From NCBI GenBank assembly GCA_947561715.1, contig OX387203.1, forward strand, positions 8,370,001 through 8,434,000: DNA of 64,000 nt, read 5' to 3'. Positions 35,070-46,228 of the stretch are shown one piece after another. Below the pieces are notes generated by a model. The model was not told where the DNA came from. It saw nothing but the letters and a program-made list of their open reading frames with translations, and did not search any database. Every line of letters starts with the position of its first letter. Within the stretch, counting starts at the first letter, position 1. The position numbers and the translations under genes are program-made. Source of the DNA: Ascidia mentula (lineage: Eukaryota > Chordata > Ascidiacea > Phlebobranchia > Ascidiidae).

Positions 35070-36175
35070 TCACCAGCAGTGGTGTAGAGGTTAACGCCCC
35101 CCTCTATTGATGCACTGCACCACAGTTCGAACCCCGGTAAAGTTAATACTTCTTTCCCGGTAACCGTTAATTCACTTCGGGTTCGGACTTATCCCACTCT
35201 AACCAAATTCACGCTGGTGTCACCTCTCCGTGTGTGTGCCTGTCACGGATGGGTAAAAGTAATTCGGTAATTATCTCTCTCACCCCTGCTAACTCACTGA
35301 AATCAGGCTAAGGACCGCGGCCAGGTAGCCCTGCGTTTAGTCAGGCTAAGAAGTCCCCGCTTCTGAGTTGGCCACCGAGGTCCGAAAACACACCTTATGC
35401 TCCATCAGGGAGCGCCCCACCAGGGGGGCAAGTGTCCCAACAGGGGGCATAGGCAGGTGGCCAACTCAGAAGCGGGCGCACGAGGAGATTAGTCAGCTAA
35501 TGATTTTTCAAAATTTAAGAAAAATTTGTGTAAGTCCCCTTGCTTTTTCTGGATATTTTGTTTAGGTCGGGTTAGGGTTTTGCTTACCATTAACGATACT
35601 GGATCGGGACATAGTGAAGGCGAGAGTAAGTTCGATTGCTCCTGGGGGAATCATGGCCTTTTTCTATTATGGTTTGTTACTGGGACTTACTGCATTTACC
35701 ATTTAACACTTCTGGGTTATGTCGGGACTTACTGGAGATTAGACTATGATAATTACTGACCGGGACTTACTTTAGGGGATTATTATGTAAGTGTTAACAT
35801 ATATATCGCTCGTGGTTTATTACCGGGTATTACTGTTACGGGGACTGGATATATCAGTAGTCATTTTTAACAATTTTTGGGTTATGCCCGAGGCTTTCTA
35901 ATGGTTAGACTGAGATGTGACAATTATTCACAGGGATTTTCGTTAATATTTCAGGATTTGTTAAAGTGCCTTTCATGAAGGGTGGGTTGAGATATTTATC
36001 GGGACAGACCTCCACATTAAGGAGGATCGCCAGTGAATGTTTATCGGTGAATGGGAATAGTTCGAACCCGACGTGACGATTACGGGGAAAGCTATCTTTA
36101 CCGGGGTTCGAACTCGGGTGCAGAGCATTACATGAAAGTGACTCTAACCTCTATACCACAACTGGCGACGGTTTG
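35070..36175. repeat. 1.1-kb composite unit, copy B
   Basis: Near-identical to the block at 33,265-34,370, shifted by about 1,803-1,807 bp, including the internal stem (about 35,353-35,476) and the terminal inverted tRNA-like units. Small indels distinguish it. A more diverged third remnant of the right end occurs at about 36,810-37,180. Confidence 0.8.
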
Positions 36176-37444
36176 CATCGTCTTTAAGTTGACCTTATTC
36201 TTAAATCAATTTTAGGTGAAACCTCTGCAATAATAAAGCTTTAAGAGCAACTACGTATTCAAACTGCAGTCACCAGCCGTGGTGTAGAGGTTAGTGCCCC
36301 CAGCTAATGATGCTCTGCACCACAGTTCGAACCCCGGGTAAGATGGACTTGTCCCGATAATTTTAAGTATCGTCAACAGCGTGGTGTAGAGGTTAACGTT
36401 GCAATATCTTAATGCTCTGCACCACAGTTCAATCCCCGCTAAGGATGGAATTATCTCAATTCTTTTCAGGTAAAACATTTGCAATTAGAAAGCTAAAAGG
36501 GCAATTAGTTCTGTCAAATACCGTCACCAGCCGTGGTGTTGAGGTTATCGTTGCAATATCTTAATGCTCTGCACCACAGTTCAAACCCCGGAAAAGATAA
36601 AGTTATTAGAAATGTTTTTGGTAAAAAATCTGCAATTAGAAAGCTTGAAGGGAAATTAGTTCTTCGATCTATCGTCACCAGCCGTGGTATGGAGGTTAAC
36701 GCTGCAATGTCTCAATGCGGTACACGACAGTTCAAACCCTGCTAAGGATGGATTTATCACAAATGTTTTAGGTGAAACATCTGTAATTAGAAAGCTAAAA
36801 GGGCAATAAGGCAATTATTACGGGACTTACTGCACTCGACATGTTACTATTTCCCATTGACTTCTGGATTACGCCTAGCGGTAGAGGGAGACTTAGTTGC
36901 AATTATCATCAAGCTGGACGAGACATATGTTATGCTCGTAGTTAATAAAGTTTTGTTACCGATTCTTGTTGTCAGGTACATCGAGGTACAATGCTTCTTT
37001 GTTATTCTCCATGCCTCCATACCAGGGAGGATCGGCAGTAAGCTTTCGCCCGTGAAAGGAAATTTTAGTTCAAAGCCAAGTGACTTAACGTTTATGGGGA
37101 AAGTTACCTTCGCCGGGGTTCGAACTCGGGTGCAGGGCATTACATGTTAGTGAATCTATCCTCTGCACCATAACGGGCGACGGTTTGTTTCAGTTTCCTC
37201 GCATGTTCATGGTTGTTTCTAAAGAAAACTAAATGCCATGTATCGAAGCAGATTTTTCACCAAGCATGTGAACATTTGTGTCTGGTTCGACTTAAACAAG
37301 TTCAATATCAGGTCGGAAGGTTATTGCTAAAATACGATTTTGTATCTGAAATTTCAATTTAAGATTATTGTCAATGCTTGGGCCCGAATCAACAGCTCAA
37401 TAACACGCATGGTAACCAAGCAGTGCGATTATTTGCTCACAGTT

Positions 37445-37550
37445 TAATTATTATCTAAAGCCGTGTGGTTTGGATTCAACCGAAGACCCCTTGCGTATAT
37501 TGTACTACGCAGATAGGTCTTATAACCACTACACGAGATTTGTGTATCAA
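37445..37550 (-). repeat. tRNA-derived SINE head (candidate)
   Basis: Minus strand, about 37,545 to 37,455: TCGTGTAGTGGTTATAAGACC (A-box region) is followed about 45 nt later by CGGTTGAATCCAAACC (B-box). Spacing fits a tRNA-derived Pol III promoter. Base changes in the T-arm make a functional tRNA unlikely. It is a different sequence from the array to its left. Confidence 0.45.
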
Positions 37551-37944
37551 ATCGGATCTTTGTCACCAAGTGGGTGCTCATTTCAAAACCAACATCATAT
37601 AGAGTGCACAAGTGTGTAGAATTCGTGCAAGACAAAACTAGCATCACGGATTCGTCTGGATTAACATAGGTATACTGTATATCAACAATAAATGATTGCA
37701 TTTTTTTTGTGTGTTCGTGCAATTTTTTGCGAAAGCGAACATCAACACAATGTTAAATCGATGCAAAATGAACATCAAATAGAACGGCCTGTGTCCGAAT
37801 AAAGTCGAAAAGAAAAATGTCTGAAAAAATAATCTTATAATTGCTTACACTTGTTTTTTGACGAACAATCAATATGGATTCCACCTGTACATAAAAATTA
37901 ATGAACCAATTAAAGCAGAAACAAACAAACATGAATGATTTTGC

Positions 37945-38340
37945 TATTCGTAAACTATTAAATGAACATCAGTTGCAAGTTGTATACGGACACTGAAGAT
38001 GACACGTACGTCATCATAGAGAAAGACGAGGTCGCAGGGTTTCATAATCACATAAACAATATCGAACCTTCTATCAAGTTCACCAGAGAAACACAACACG
38101 GCCATAGTCTATCATTTTTGCACGTAAACGTCACTGCAAACCGGACGGGAAACTTACCACCTCCATTTTTTACAAGCCTACACACACTAACCGCTACTTA
38201 CAATATACCTCACACCATCCGAAACATCAAAAACTCACTGTGGCCAGAACCTAATATAACAGAACGATTACACATATTGCCGATCCACACACTCGGAGGG
38301 TTGAACGCAAACACATTCGGAACGTCCTAAAACTAAACAA
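37945..38340 (+). pseudogene. Penelope-like element reverse transcriptase fragment
   Basis: EDDTYVIIEKDEVAGFHNHI followed by IEPSIKFTRETQHGHSLSFL is the palm-to-thumb region of Penelope-like reverse transcriptases (the family pattern is YVDDTF...FHNHIN...IKFT.E...LSFLDV). The fragment then degrades and no GIY-YIG domain could be found downstream. It is a truncated, inactive copy, distinct from the one at 45-48 kb. Confidence 0.75.
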
Positions 38341-38349
38341 ATTTCCCAC

Positions 38350-41281
38350 TAACCTAAATCTCACATCCCACACACACAACAAACCCACACAAACATATAC
38401 ACAGCCTTCACTCCCATACCATATGTACAGGGAGTACAGGGAGATCAACTTTGGTTGTCCAGCGTGGGTCCTTCCCAGGCTTCTAGACGCATTTGCAAGA
38501 TTTTCGATCGCTCCTAAAATCATGTAAGCTTAGGCACAGTGAACCGGAACACCGCCCATTGAACTCACTTATAGCTGACACATGTGACAGTATGCAGAAA
38601 CGCGGAACACAGTTCGGGCTGTTGCAAGGAAAGACAACCATGCCTATATAACCCAAGCAATAAACGTAACACTCGGGGAATGGCACCTTTTCCAACACCA
38701 AGCAAGCAAAGTATAAGATGCAGACTATATAGTTACACGGGCAAAGCAGCATTAAAAGCGTTTTGTTTTAAATTTATGTAACATTTTTTTTTACTACACT
38801 GCATTGGGCACCATGAAACATTCCCAAATGTAACTCTGATATACTAAAAGATTATATCAATAGATAATGTTCTCCTGTTTCATGTTACCAGAACTCACCG
38901 AAACCAAAGGTAAGTAAAGTTACCTCCGGAGAAACATGTCCTCCCAGCTTGACGAAATTATGCTTCCAACTAATTTCAACGTGAACACTGATTAAATCAA
39001 GCAACAGAACAAAAACCTTTTTTCTTTTTGTCTCAACCTATCAAAAAGCTTGATGTGGATCCCGTTTCTTCGAACATGCAAAGAACCAATCCGAAGGTAG
39101 TTTGCAACAAAAAAATAATCATGCCTGATATTTTCTCGCTTAATTTAAATGAATCAAACAAGTTAGAAAAAAACGAAAGAAAGAACTTTGAGTTATGCCT
39201 CCGGAACTACTTGATTGCCAAACCTAAAAAGATTGCAACAATCGCTTGAGGTTCAAATTGATTAAAACACAGAGTCGTACAGCTCGTCATTTGTGCACGC
39301 ATGCCAAATTTGATACGCCAATGGAATGCGGGCAGATTTTGATAACGCATAACCGTTTTAGTTGTGAGAGCCGAATTAAATTGTTTTCTGAATTAAATTG
39401 TGAGGGGCGACAACTGTTACTGCGGAATTTAAAAATAAAGTGTTTCTGTTCATTGTAGTTTAAATGCCCGACTTGCTTTTATTTTATGTGGTTGTTGTTG
39501 TCGTCCGTCTGCCTACCATAACTCTGCCATCAAGGCAATGTATTTTGCAGGTAACAACTAGAACGTTGTACGACATGGAACATAATAATCCATTTCCACG
39601 TGTTTGTGACTGATATCGATGTTAAATGACGTCACCACGCGAGCCTCATCTACGATCTGTGACGCCAGTCTGGCTAGCTCCATATAACTGTGGAGCTGGA
39701 CTAACCACGTCATTTATTAAAATGATAATGGCATAAGTTTTTGCCGAAACATTTAGAGTAAATAACTCCAATATTATGAAAGCGACAAAAACCGAACTTT
39801 CATACAAAAAAGTCGGACTCCAAATAAAAAGCGCAACAAAAATATGTACAAATTATTTTCTGTGACGTACCAAGTATAAATATATGTAGATCTCTTAACA
39901 ATGTATTTGCCGGCTAACCTATCTCACAGCATACGATATAACTCACTGATTAACGTAACTAAAACTCCGCAATGCTTTATTCGCACAGCATACAGAGTAT
40001 TTTAAGCATCAGTATTTATGCGGTGATCAGGTTGTTAACATAAAAAAATATGAACATATATATCTCAACATATTTCAAGATTGAGAATGTGACGGCTTAC
40101 AAAGGACGAAGGTATAAAAGAGAGAAGAATTATTAGAGGTTCCAAGCAGTGGTTGTTATCGGCGGTGCAGGTACGAGATCGGTGATTATAAACAAAAGGG
40201 AAGTGAAAGGGACGAGAAAACGATACACAATACATGCAACGCGGTTTGGGGACAAGTGGCGACCGTCTGACGGTTTAAATAAATTGGCGGTAACTTTGAA
40301 CAAAATGCAGTTACAGAAAGCAATATTTAAAAATCAATACGAGACGCCACACCCTCGCAGTCAGCATTCGACTTCAAGATCACATTTATGGTGGAACCCA
40401 GCCCTCACAGTGAAAATACCGGAGTTTTAAGCAAGCGTTGTTTGGAACCCCATTTGCTAGTCATGGACTCCCTGGGACCCTGGTATGCTGCACAACTCGC
40501 ATTCATTCACCCAAAGCCAAAATCAATATAAAAAAACTTTGGTCTGAAGGCAGAGAAAGGATCACATTCCAAAAAGGACGGACAATGGAAATGAAATAGA
40601 TAATATTCACAGTGTTAGGGATATCCAAAAAACAATTCAACAAGTGGAAGTTAACATCACATTTAAAAGTCAAGTGCACAGTGAATGATATAAAAGTGGA
40701 TTTATCTGAACTGGAACATGTGGTTGCTTTGCATAGCAATGAACCTATATAAACACCACTTTATAAAACCTTTTAAGTATCATAAACAAACTCCTGATCA
40801 TAGGAAACAGTATTTAAGGCATATGGACAACTACACCAAAAATCACAGTGATTACAATAGTATTAAAGTTAAGTACACCTTATAAGTACCAAGTAAACGC
40901 AATGATAAACGCATATAGAGCACCAAAAAGCATGGCCGAGCAAGTTTTAGGGAGGATTTCCAGCACAGATGTGGCGCAGCCTTGTGCAGTCATGGCAAAT
41001 TTGACCCCGGCATGATACACATATGTCTGTGTAAAATAATGGAGCAGTCTTCAGCAGTCTGTTGCATGAGACGCATTTATTGCCTGTATGAATTTCCTAC
41101 GACAAAGAATTAATTTAAAATTGTGCAACACATGGTACATCATTGTAAGCAGAGACAAAACTTACATTGAGAACACGATTTCTGAGCTGTCTATCCTCAT
41201 TGCTGGTGCCTAATTCAGAAAAGTAAAATTTACACACAAATTGTTGGATATTTGTACACATTTCTTTTTGTTAATCTAGAT
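38350..41281. other. Gene-free stretch
   Basis: No gene recognised. AATGGCATAAGTTTTTGCCGAAACA at about 39,727-39,752 matches the hairpin-plus-GAAAC motif near 56,350 and looks like a decayed retroelement end. Otherwise AT-rich DNA. Confidence 0.35.
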
Positions 41282-41653
41282 CAGTGGTTACCAACCTTTA
41301 TTGGAATACAACGCCTCTACGGAATTTATAAATTTCAATTCAATTTCTTTTCGCCACTATCCACAACAATAAAAACTTTGCAAGAGGTGAAAATGATATA
41401 TGAAACAAATTGGATAACGACGAGGGGCCGGTAAAAGTCGCAATTGGTTATCAGAAATAGACCCTTTGAGGTATGGTGATATTGCAAAAAAAAATATTGT
41501 TATTTGTTGGCTGTTTTACCATAAGGTTTTCCAGCACCCCGGAAACCAACGACCGACTGCATGAATTCTGCAAGTAGTCTGATACTAGATGGGGTTGTTA
41601 TCATAATAAAAATTTGTGCCCTTGATAAATGACACTCTGGTTGGAAACCACTG
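41282..41653. mobile_element. Non-autonomous hAT-type element (372 bp)
   Basis: Ends CAGTGGTTACCAACC and GGTTGGAAACCACTG are inverted repeats with one mismatch, typical of hAT-family termini. Flanks ATCTAGAT (41,274-41,281) and ATCTAGTT (41,654-41,661) are an 8-bp target duplication with one difference. No coding capacity; it would depend on a hAT transposase from elsewhere. Confidence 0.82.
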
Positions 41654-43297
41654 ATCTAGTTTTGTATAAAGCTTTAGATAAACATGAAGTTCATAACTTA
41701 TTACATCACAGATAAACTCCCCTGGTGTGGTTACCAGCGATTTATCATGGGCCCTAAGCTATTGGGCACAAAGCACTCCATGTTATTCATATAGGAACTC
41801 TACAATGACCATTATGGGTAACACTTTATTTGGAAGGCCATTGTTCTTGTGGAAACAATGCTCAGTTCATTTTTATTGCAACATGACTGTTTGTGATGCT
41901 TATTGTGATGTAATTAATTTATTTATGCATTTACACAGAGATTTTAAATGGCAAAAGTTAAATGTGTCTGTTAATTATGGACATCCCAAAGATTTTCTTG
42001 ATTAAAGGAAATTAAGGTGGCCTGTTTCAAAATAGTTAATAGGTGCTTGTTGGCGTTTTGTGTTAGAAATGATGCTGAATTTCTTTCGGATATTTGTTGC
42101 AGAAAAGAGCTAACATGATGTGCCTCAATGCACCACAATCTTTGTAAAGCTTAGTTCTTACAGACTGGGCATTCAGAGTCTACACACGTTGTACTTAAAC
42201 CACAAACCTACCTCCATTATACAAGTTCACTGGTGGCAACAACCTATCTTGTCCTTGTAATTCAAGTCGTGGACGTAAACATGGTGGACTCTCTTCCAAC
42301 AGTTGCCTTTCCACTAAAAAAACAAATGCATCATGATAGGTGTCTGACTGGCCCATGGAGGGAGCCATGAGTATCATTGTTTGCTTTAAAGGTAAGGATT
42401 TCCACTGGAAAGGTTTACCCCCTTTCCTTTTGGGATTTCATATAATATTTAAAAAAGGTTTTTACCAAGATTTGGACTGATTAATATTTTTTTTTTCAAA
42501 TTCAATGAGTTCAGGGTTTTGCAGACTAAAACATACCAACTCTAATTTGAAATTTTGTAATGAAGAACATTTTTGTGAAACTGCAACAGGGCAAAGACCT
42601 TTTTCGTTTTTTTAAGTTAAAAAAACTTATAAAAGTTATTTTTGTTATTTGATGAAAACAAAACACACATAAGGCAAGCTGAGATATAAAACCTTTATCT
42701 TAACTCAAAACTATTAATATGCAGAAAACCCTTAAAAGTATTGCATTACTAAAGGTTCTTGGGGTAATCCTAACAGTCTACAGTGACCTAACAAGGGTTG
42801 TTCACGGGACTTTCTTCAACAAAAATACTCTCAGTAATTATGTACATTAGGTATAAAGACAGAAAGTTCTTGCAAACTTTTATCAATAATGGAAGTCGAC
42901 AACTTATCAGAGTTTACAAAATTGGCCAGGTCCCAATTGACTTGAGAAATTCTGGGTTAATCAGATGGACAATAACAATATCAGCTTACAAAGTCCAACA
43001 GTTCCATCAGCTTGAGTTGAATTCATCTGCAAGTTTGAGTGATTATGGGCCACACTGGCTTGATTTGTGACTTGAACATGTTCATCTCTGTTGTTAGGCC
43101 AAATGAGACTGGCAGCACCTAATTTAAACAGATTAGTTTAAACTTTGTTGTGGGTACCAAACAATTTATGTCATAAGCTAACATATTACACAAGAGGATT
43201 TTAAATTTGGGGTCAACAATGGCTGCACAAGGGGTATGTGATAATATAACAGAAAAATAAAAGTGATTAACTGCAAGCAGTATGGTATTTACTCGAT
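41654..43297. other. Gene-free stretch
   Basis: No gene recognised. Short open frames have no family signature. AT-rich with occasional homopolymer runs. Confidence 0.35.
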
Positions 43298-43482
43298 TGT
43301 AAGCAGAGGCTTAAAAACTTTTTTAACCTTGTGGCGTGCTTGCTCTTTATTTATAGTGAGTCGAATGAATGCGCACATGGAGTGACACATGACACGTGAC
43401 AGAGTTGCAGGAAAAAGGCAGCACGCACTGAAATTTACAGAACCAGCGACGGTACATCCTTACAACATATTATGTCGTTACA
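43298..43482 (-). repeat. Ty3/gypsy 3' LTR (fossil)
   Basis: On the minus strand it begins TGTAACGACATAATATG directly after a G-rich primer tract and ends CTCTGCTTACA. It contains AATAAA (in CTATAAATAAAGAGC) as a likely polyadenylation signal. The partner LTR is absent from the window. Confidence 0.65.
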
Positions 43483-45060
43483 TTACTCCCCCCAGAAGCG
43501 GGTTTTGCACTTTTTGGATGTCGGCCTTTCTTTTTAGCCTTTAGTGTAAGAACTGGCTGTGTTTCATCAATAAATGCCGGCTTAAGGTGATTAATGGAGA
43601 CTGTTTGCCGAGTTCCAGAAATATCTAACACAAACTATTTGCCGTTGCCCCGATATGGTGAATTTAAAGGAGGACGGTATCCATGTTTCCGAACAAACAC
43701 ATACTCGCAAGCAAAAAGTAAATCAGGAACAAAAGTTTGATGGCGTGACATTGGTACAGGTAGAACACAGGAAAGGAACTGTGAAACGTTTTAAGAAATT
43801 GCAAGGGTTCAACGGCAGTGGTGGTGTGTGGAATGCAATCACTCGGTACACCGATCGGTTCGCCATATACCAGCTCAGTGCTGGAGGATTGAAGATCATC
43901 TTTCGGCATGGCCCTGATTCCCAGCAACATCCATGGCATCTCATCTATCCAATTTGAAGAGTTAAGTCTGGCCATTGTGGAACTTTTTAAGTGTCTATGA
44001 AACGTTCAACAAGACCATTTGCCTGAGGGCGGTAAGCTGTTGTGCAGTTAAGCTTAATACGAATAACATTGGTAACAGTCGCCCACAGATGCGATGTAAA
44101 TTGCGAACCTCTGTCGGAGGTAACTTGAGATGGAACGCCAAATCGGGCGATCCAATGGTGAATAAGAGCACGCTCGCAAGTTTCTGTTGCAGCATCACGC
44201 ATAGGTATAGTCTCAGGCCACCTAGTAAAACGATCAACGATTGTGATTAAGTATTTGTTACCTTGACACAGTGGAAGTGGCCCAACAATGTCAACGTTGA
44301 TGTTTTGAAAACGGCTTGCAGCTGTAGGATATAATGCTTCAATGGTGCACGCGTGTGTCTGCCAACTTTTGCCTTTTGGCAAGTATTGCACTGTTGAGCC
44401 CATGTGCGAACTTGCTTATTCATGCCATGCCAGACAAATTTACTTGATACAAGCCTCTGTGTGGTTCGAACAGAAGGATGCGCCAACCCGTGAATCACGT
44501 CAAATACACGACGTTGCTATGCTTGTGGAATAATTGGTCAAGGGAAACCGGTTGACATGTCACATAAGAGCGTTAAACCGGGTTCAAACTTTATGTCTTA
44601 AAGCTTTAACTTTGTAAGCGCTGTGCGGTATGCTTGTACTTCTTGGCTTTGTTGAGCAGCAGCGAGAGGGCGTTTTAATCAAGGTCAATATATGCTTGGT
44701 CTGCAGAGGCAATGTACGACCGGGACAATGCACCTGCAACAACATTTTGTTTTCCCTCTATGTGTCTAACATCCGTTGTAAATTCTGATACAGCAGATAA
44801 ATGGCGTTGCTGTCCAGCAGAAAGCGGTTCCGCCTGCTTTTTCAGAGCGAATGTTAAAGGCTTGTGATCACTGCACGCGGTAAACGTTTGACCTCAAGAA
44901 AATATATAAAGTGGCGAACAGAAAGATACAACGCCAAAAGCTCACGATCAAAAGTGCTGTACTTTGTTTAAGGCCATTGTCTGCAAGTCGTTGAAATAGT
45001 TGAACTCGCAACCAGTATGTCATATAGGTAAACAAAGGTGAAATCCAATGATCTAATGAC
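43298..45060 (-). mobile_element. Ty3/gypsy LTR-retrotransposon, 3' half (fossil)
   Basis: Read on the minus strand: the end of the reverse transcriptase (DILVASS region), RNase H (KYSTFDRELLALYLSVRHF), the integrase zinc region (GLAHPSVRTTQRLV ... CNTCQKAKVGRH), the DDE core (VDIVGPLPLCQGNKYLITIV, VTSDRGSQFTSHLW, AYRPQANGLVERF) and a GGGGGAG polypurine tract, then an LTR of about 185 bp (43,482 to 43,298, ends TGTAAC/CTTACA). The upstream half and other LTR are not seen. The pol region is broken. The right edge abuts the Penelope-like element. Confidence 0.85.
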
Positions 45061-45061
45061 A

Positions 45062-46187
45062 AACAGAACCCATAAGTCTTTGAAAAGCTTGTGCAGAGAA
45101 CTCAAGACGAAAACTAATTTTTTATTAAAAGAAAAATATATTTCGCCTAAAACGGCATCATCAGTTTCTACATTAACCAAAACTGCCAAAAAGGAAAAAC
45201 AGAAAGGAAAGAGTCAAGAATCTAACGCAAAAAGGTAACGAATGCTAAAAATAAATAAAAATTTAATAAAAACTATAAAAACATTCGGCTTTTAAGCATT
45301 AACTAAGAAATAATAAAAGTATGAATTAACTACATGGGGTTAGACCTGTCTGTACTACTTTACTTTCAAAAAACCACTGGCGCTGACACCGAGTGAGCAC
45401 ACAAACAAACAGAAGCAACTGAATGTAAAAAAACAGAAAAAAAGTGGAAGGGGAATGGACGTCACGAACTGCAGACAGGTAGTCCTGTGGGCGAACAGGT
45501 GTGACCGATAAGACTCGGTGAATGATAAGACGATAAAAACAGGTTAACAACACAAGTAAAGCCATCAACCCGTTACAGCGAAAACAAGCGAAAACATAAA
45601 CATAGGCCTACGGGCGGGGAATAGCAAAACAAACTATTTGCATGATGGTGTTACCATGGTTTGCACATTGATTTGTGCCCGTATTCTGTGCAACCATAAG
45701 TCCTCATATAGATCCAAACTCCCTTGCACGAACGTCACGTCATAGCAACTTGGCAATATGGGTCTTTGCTGGAAGGTTTCGCTATGCTTCTTCAGGTAGT
45801 GGTTACCTAGCGCAGTAGCATCGCTATCTAGCGAGCACTCGAACTGGTACCAAGTAGACCTGTGAGCATTCCAGCGAGTGGAGAACTTTTTTTTTGTCTG
45901 CCCAACATACTGGGCTCCGCATGTTTTGCACGAGGCCACATATATCCCATAGTCGCGACATGTTAATCGCTGACGCAACATTATTCTGCCTTTGGGGGTA
46001 CACAGGAAGGTAGTTGTGGGCACCATGGGCTCGTGCTTACCATGGTGCCCGCACAGCGTACAGTGGCCGCAAGGGGCCGATTGGCCAGTGTCCAGAGGCT
46101 CGGTGTGATGGGCAAGCTGGTTGTAGTGGCATAGTTTGTTAAACATCGTTGGTCCTCTCCGATAAACAGAATGAAACAACACATCAT
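45062..46187 (-). pseudogene. Penelope-like element, GIY-YIG endonuclease and 3' end
   Basis: The frame 46,182-45,634 carries a Cys/His cluster (CGHCTLCGHHGKH) and a GIY-YIG nuclease: DYGIYVASCKTCGAQYVGQT with KKKFSTRWNAHR, an asparagine-bearing NHYLKKH stretch, and LYEDLWLHRIRAQIN at the end. In Penelope-like elements this domain follows the reverse transcriptase and nicks target DNA for target-primed reverse transcription. Here it is on the opposite strand from its reverse transcriptase (46,229 onward), only 42 bp away. The 3' untranslated part runs to about 45,062 and contains a hammerhead-like motif. No reverse transcriptase precedes it in the same orientation, so the copy is rearranged. 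Confidence 0.85.
45130..45169 (-). ncRNA. Hammerhead-like motif in the Penelope-like 3' end
   Basis: Minus strand: AGAAA + CTGATGA + TGCC-GTTTTA-GGC + GAAA + TATATT + TTTCT. Stem I (AGAAA/UUUCU) is perfect. Stem III is a loopless AUA/UAU, as in dimer-acting hammerheads known from Penelope-like elements. Stem II needs one bulged U next to the core, and the cleavage triplet would be AUU, so activity is doubtful. A second copy lies at about 58,473-58,510. Confidence 0.45.
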
Positions 46188-46228
46188 TCAGAATGGGTTA
46201 ACGCCATTAGACATGTTCGCCGTATAGA

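Larger units (their letters stand above)
33100..37190. repeat. Array of tRNA-like hairpin units with a duplicated 1.1-kb core
   Basis: About fourteen copies of a roughly 70-bp unit occur: forward at about 33,120, 33,270, 34,470, 34,620, 34,770, 34,925, 35,075, 36,277, 36,380, 36,530 and 36,685; inverted near 34,300-34,365, 36,105-36,170 and 37,105-37,180. Consecutive forward units are spaced about 150 bp. Each has GTGGTGTAGAGGTTA (A-box-like) and AGTTCGAACCCCGG (B-box-like). In good copies GTGGTGTAGAG pairs with CTCTGCACCAC (11 bp, one wobble), so the unit folds as a simple hairpin and not a cloverleaf. A 1.1-kb block is duplicated with an offset of about 1,805 bp. Confidence 0.85.

Noticed and set aside
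33269-36745. True tRNA genes in the 33-37 kb array
   Set aside because: The B-box half does not form a T-stem in these units; the two halves pair with each other into a hairpin, so no cloverleaf results.
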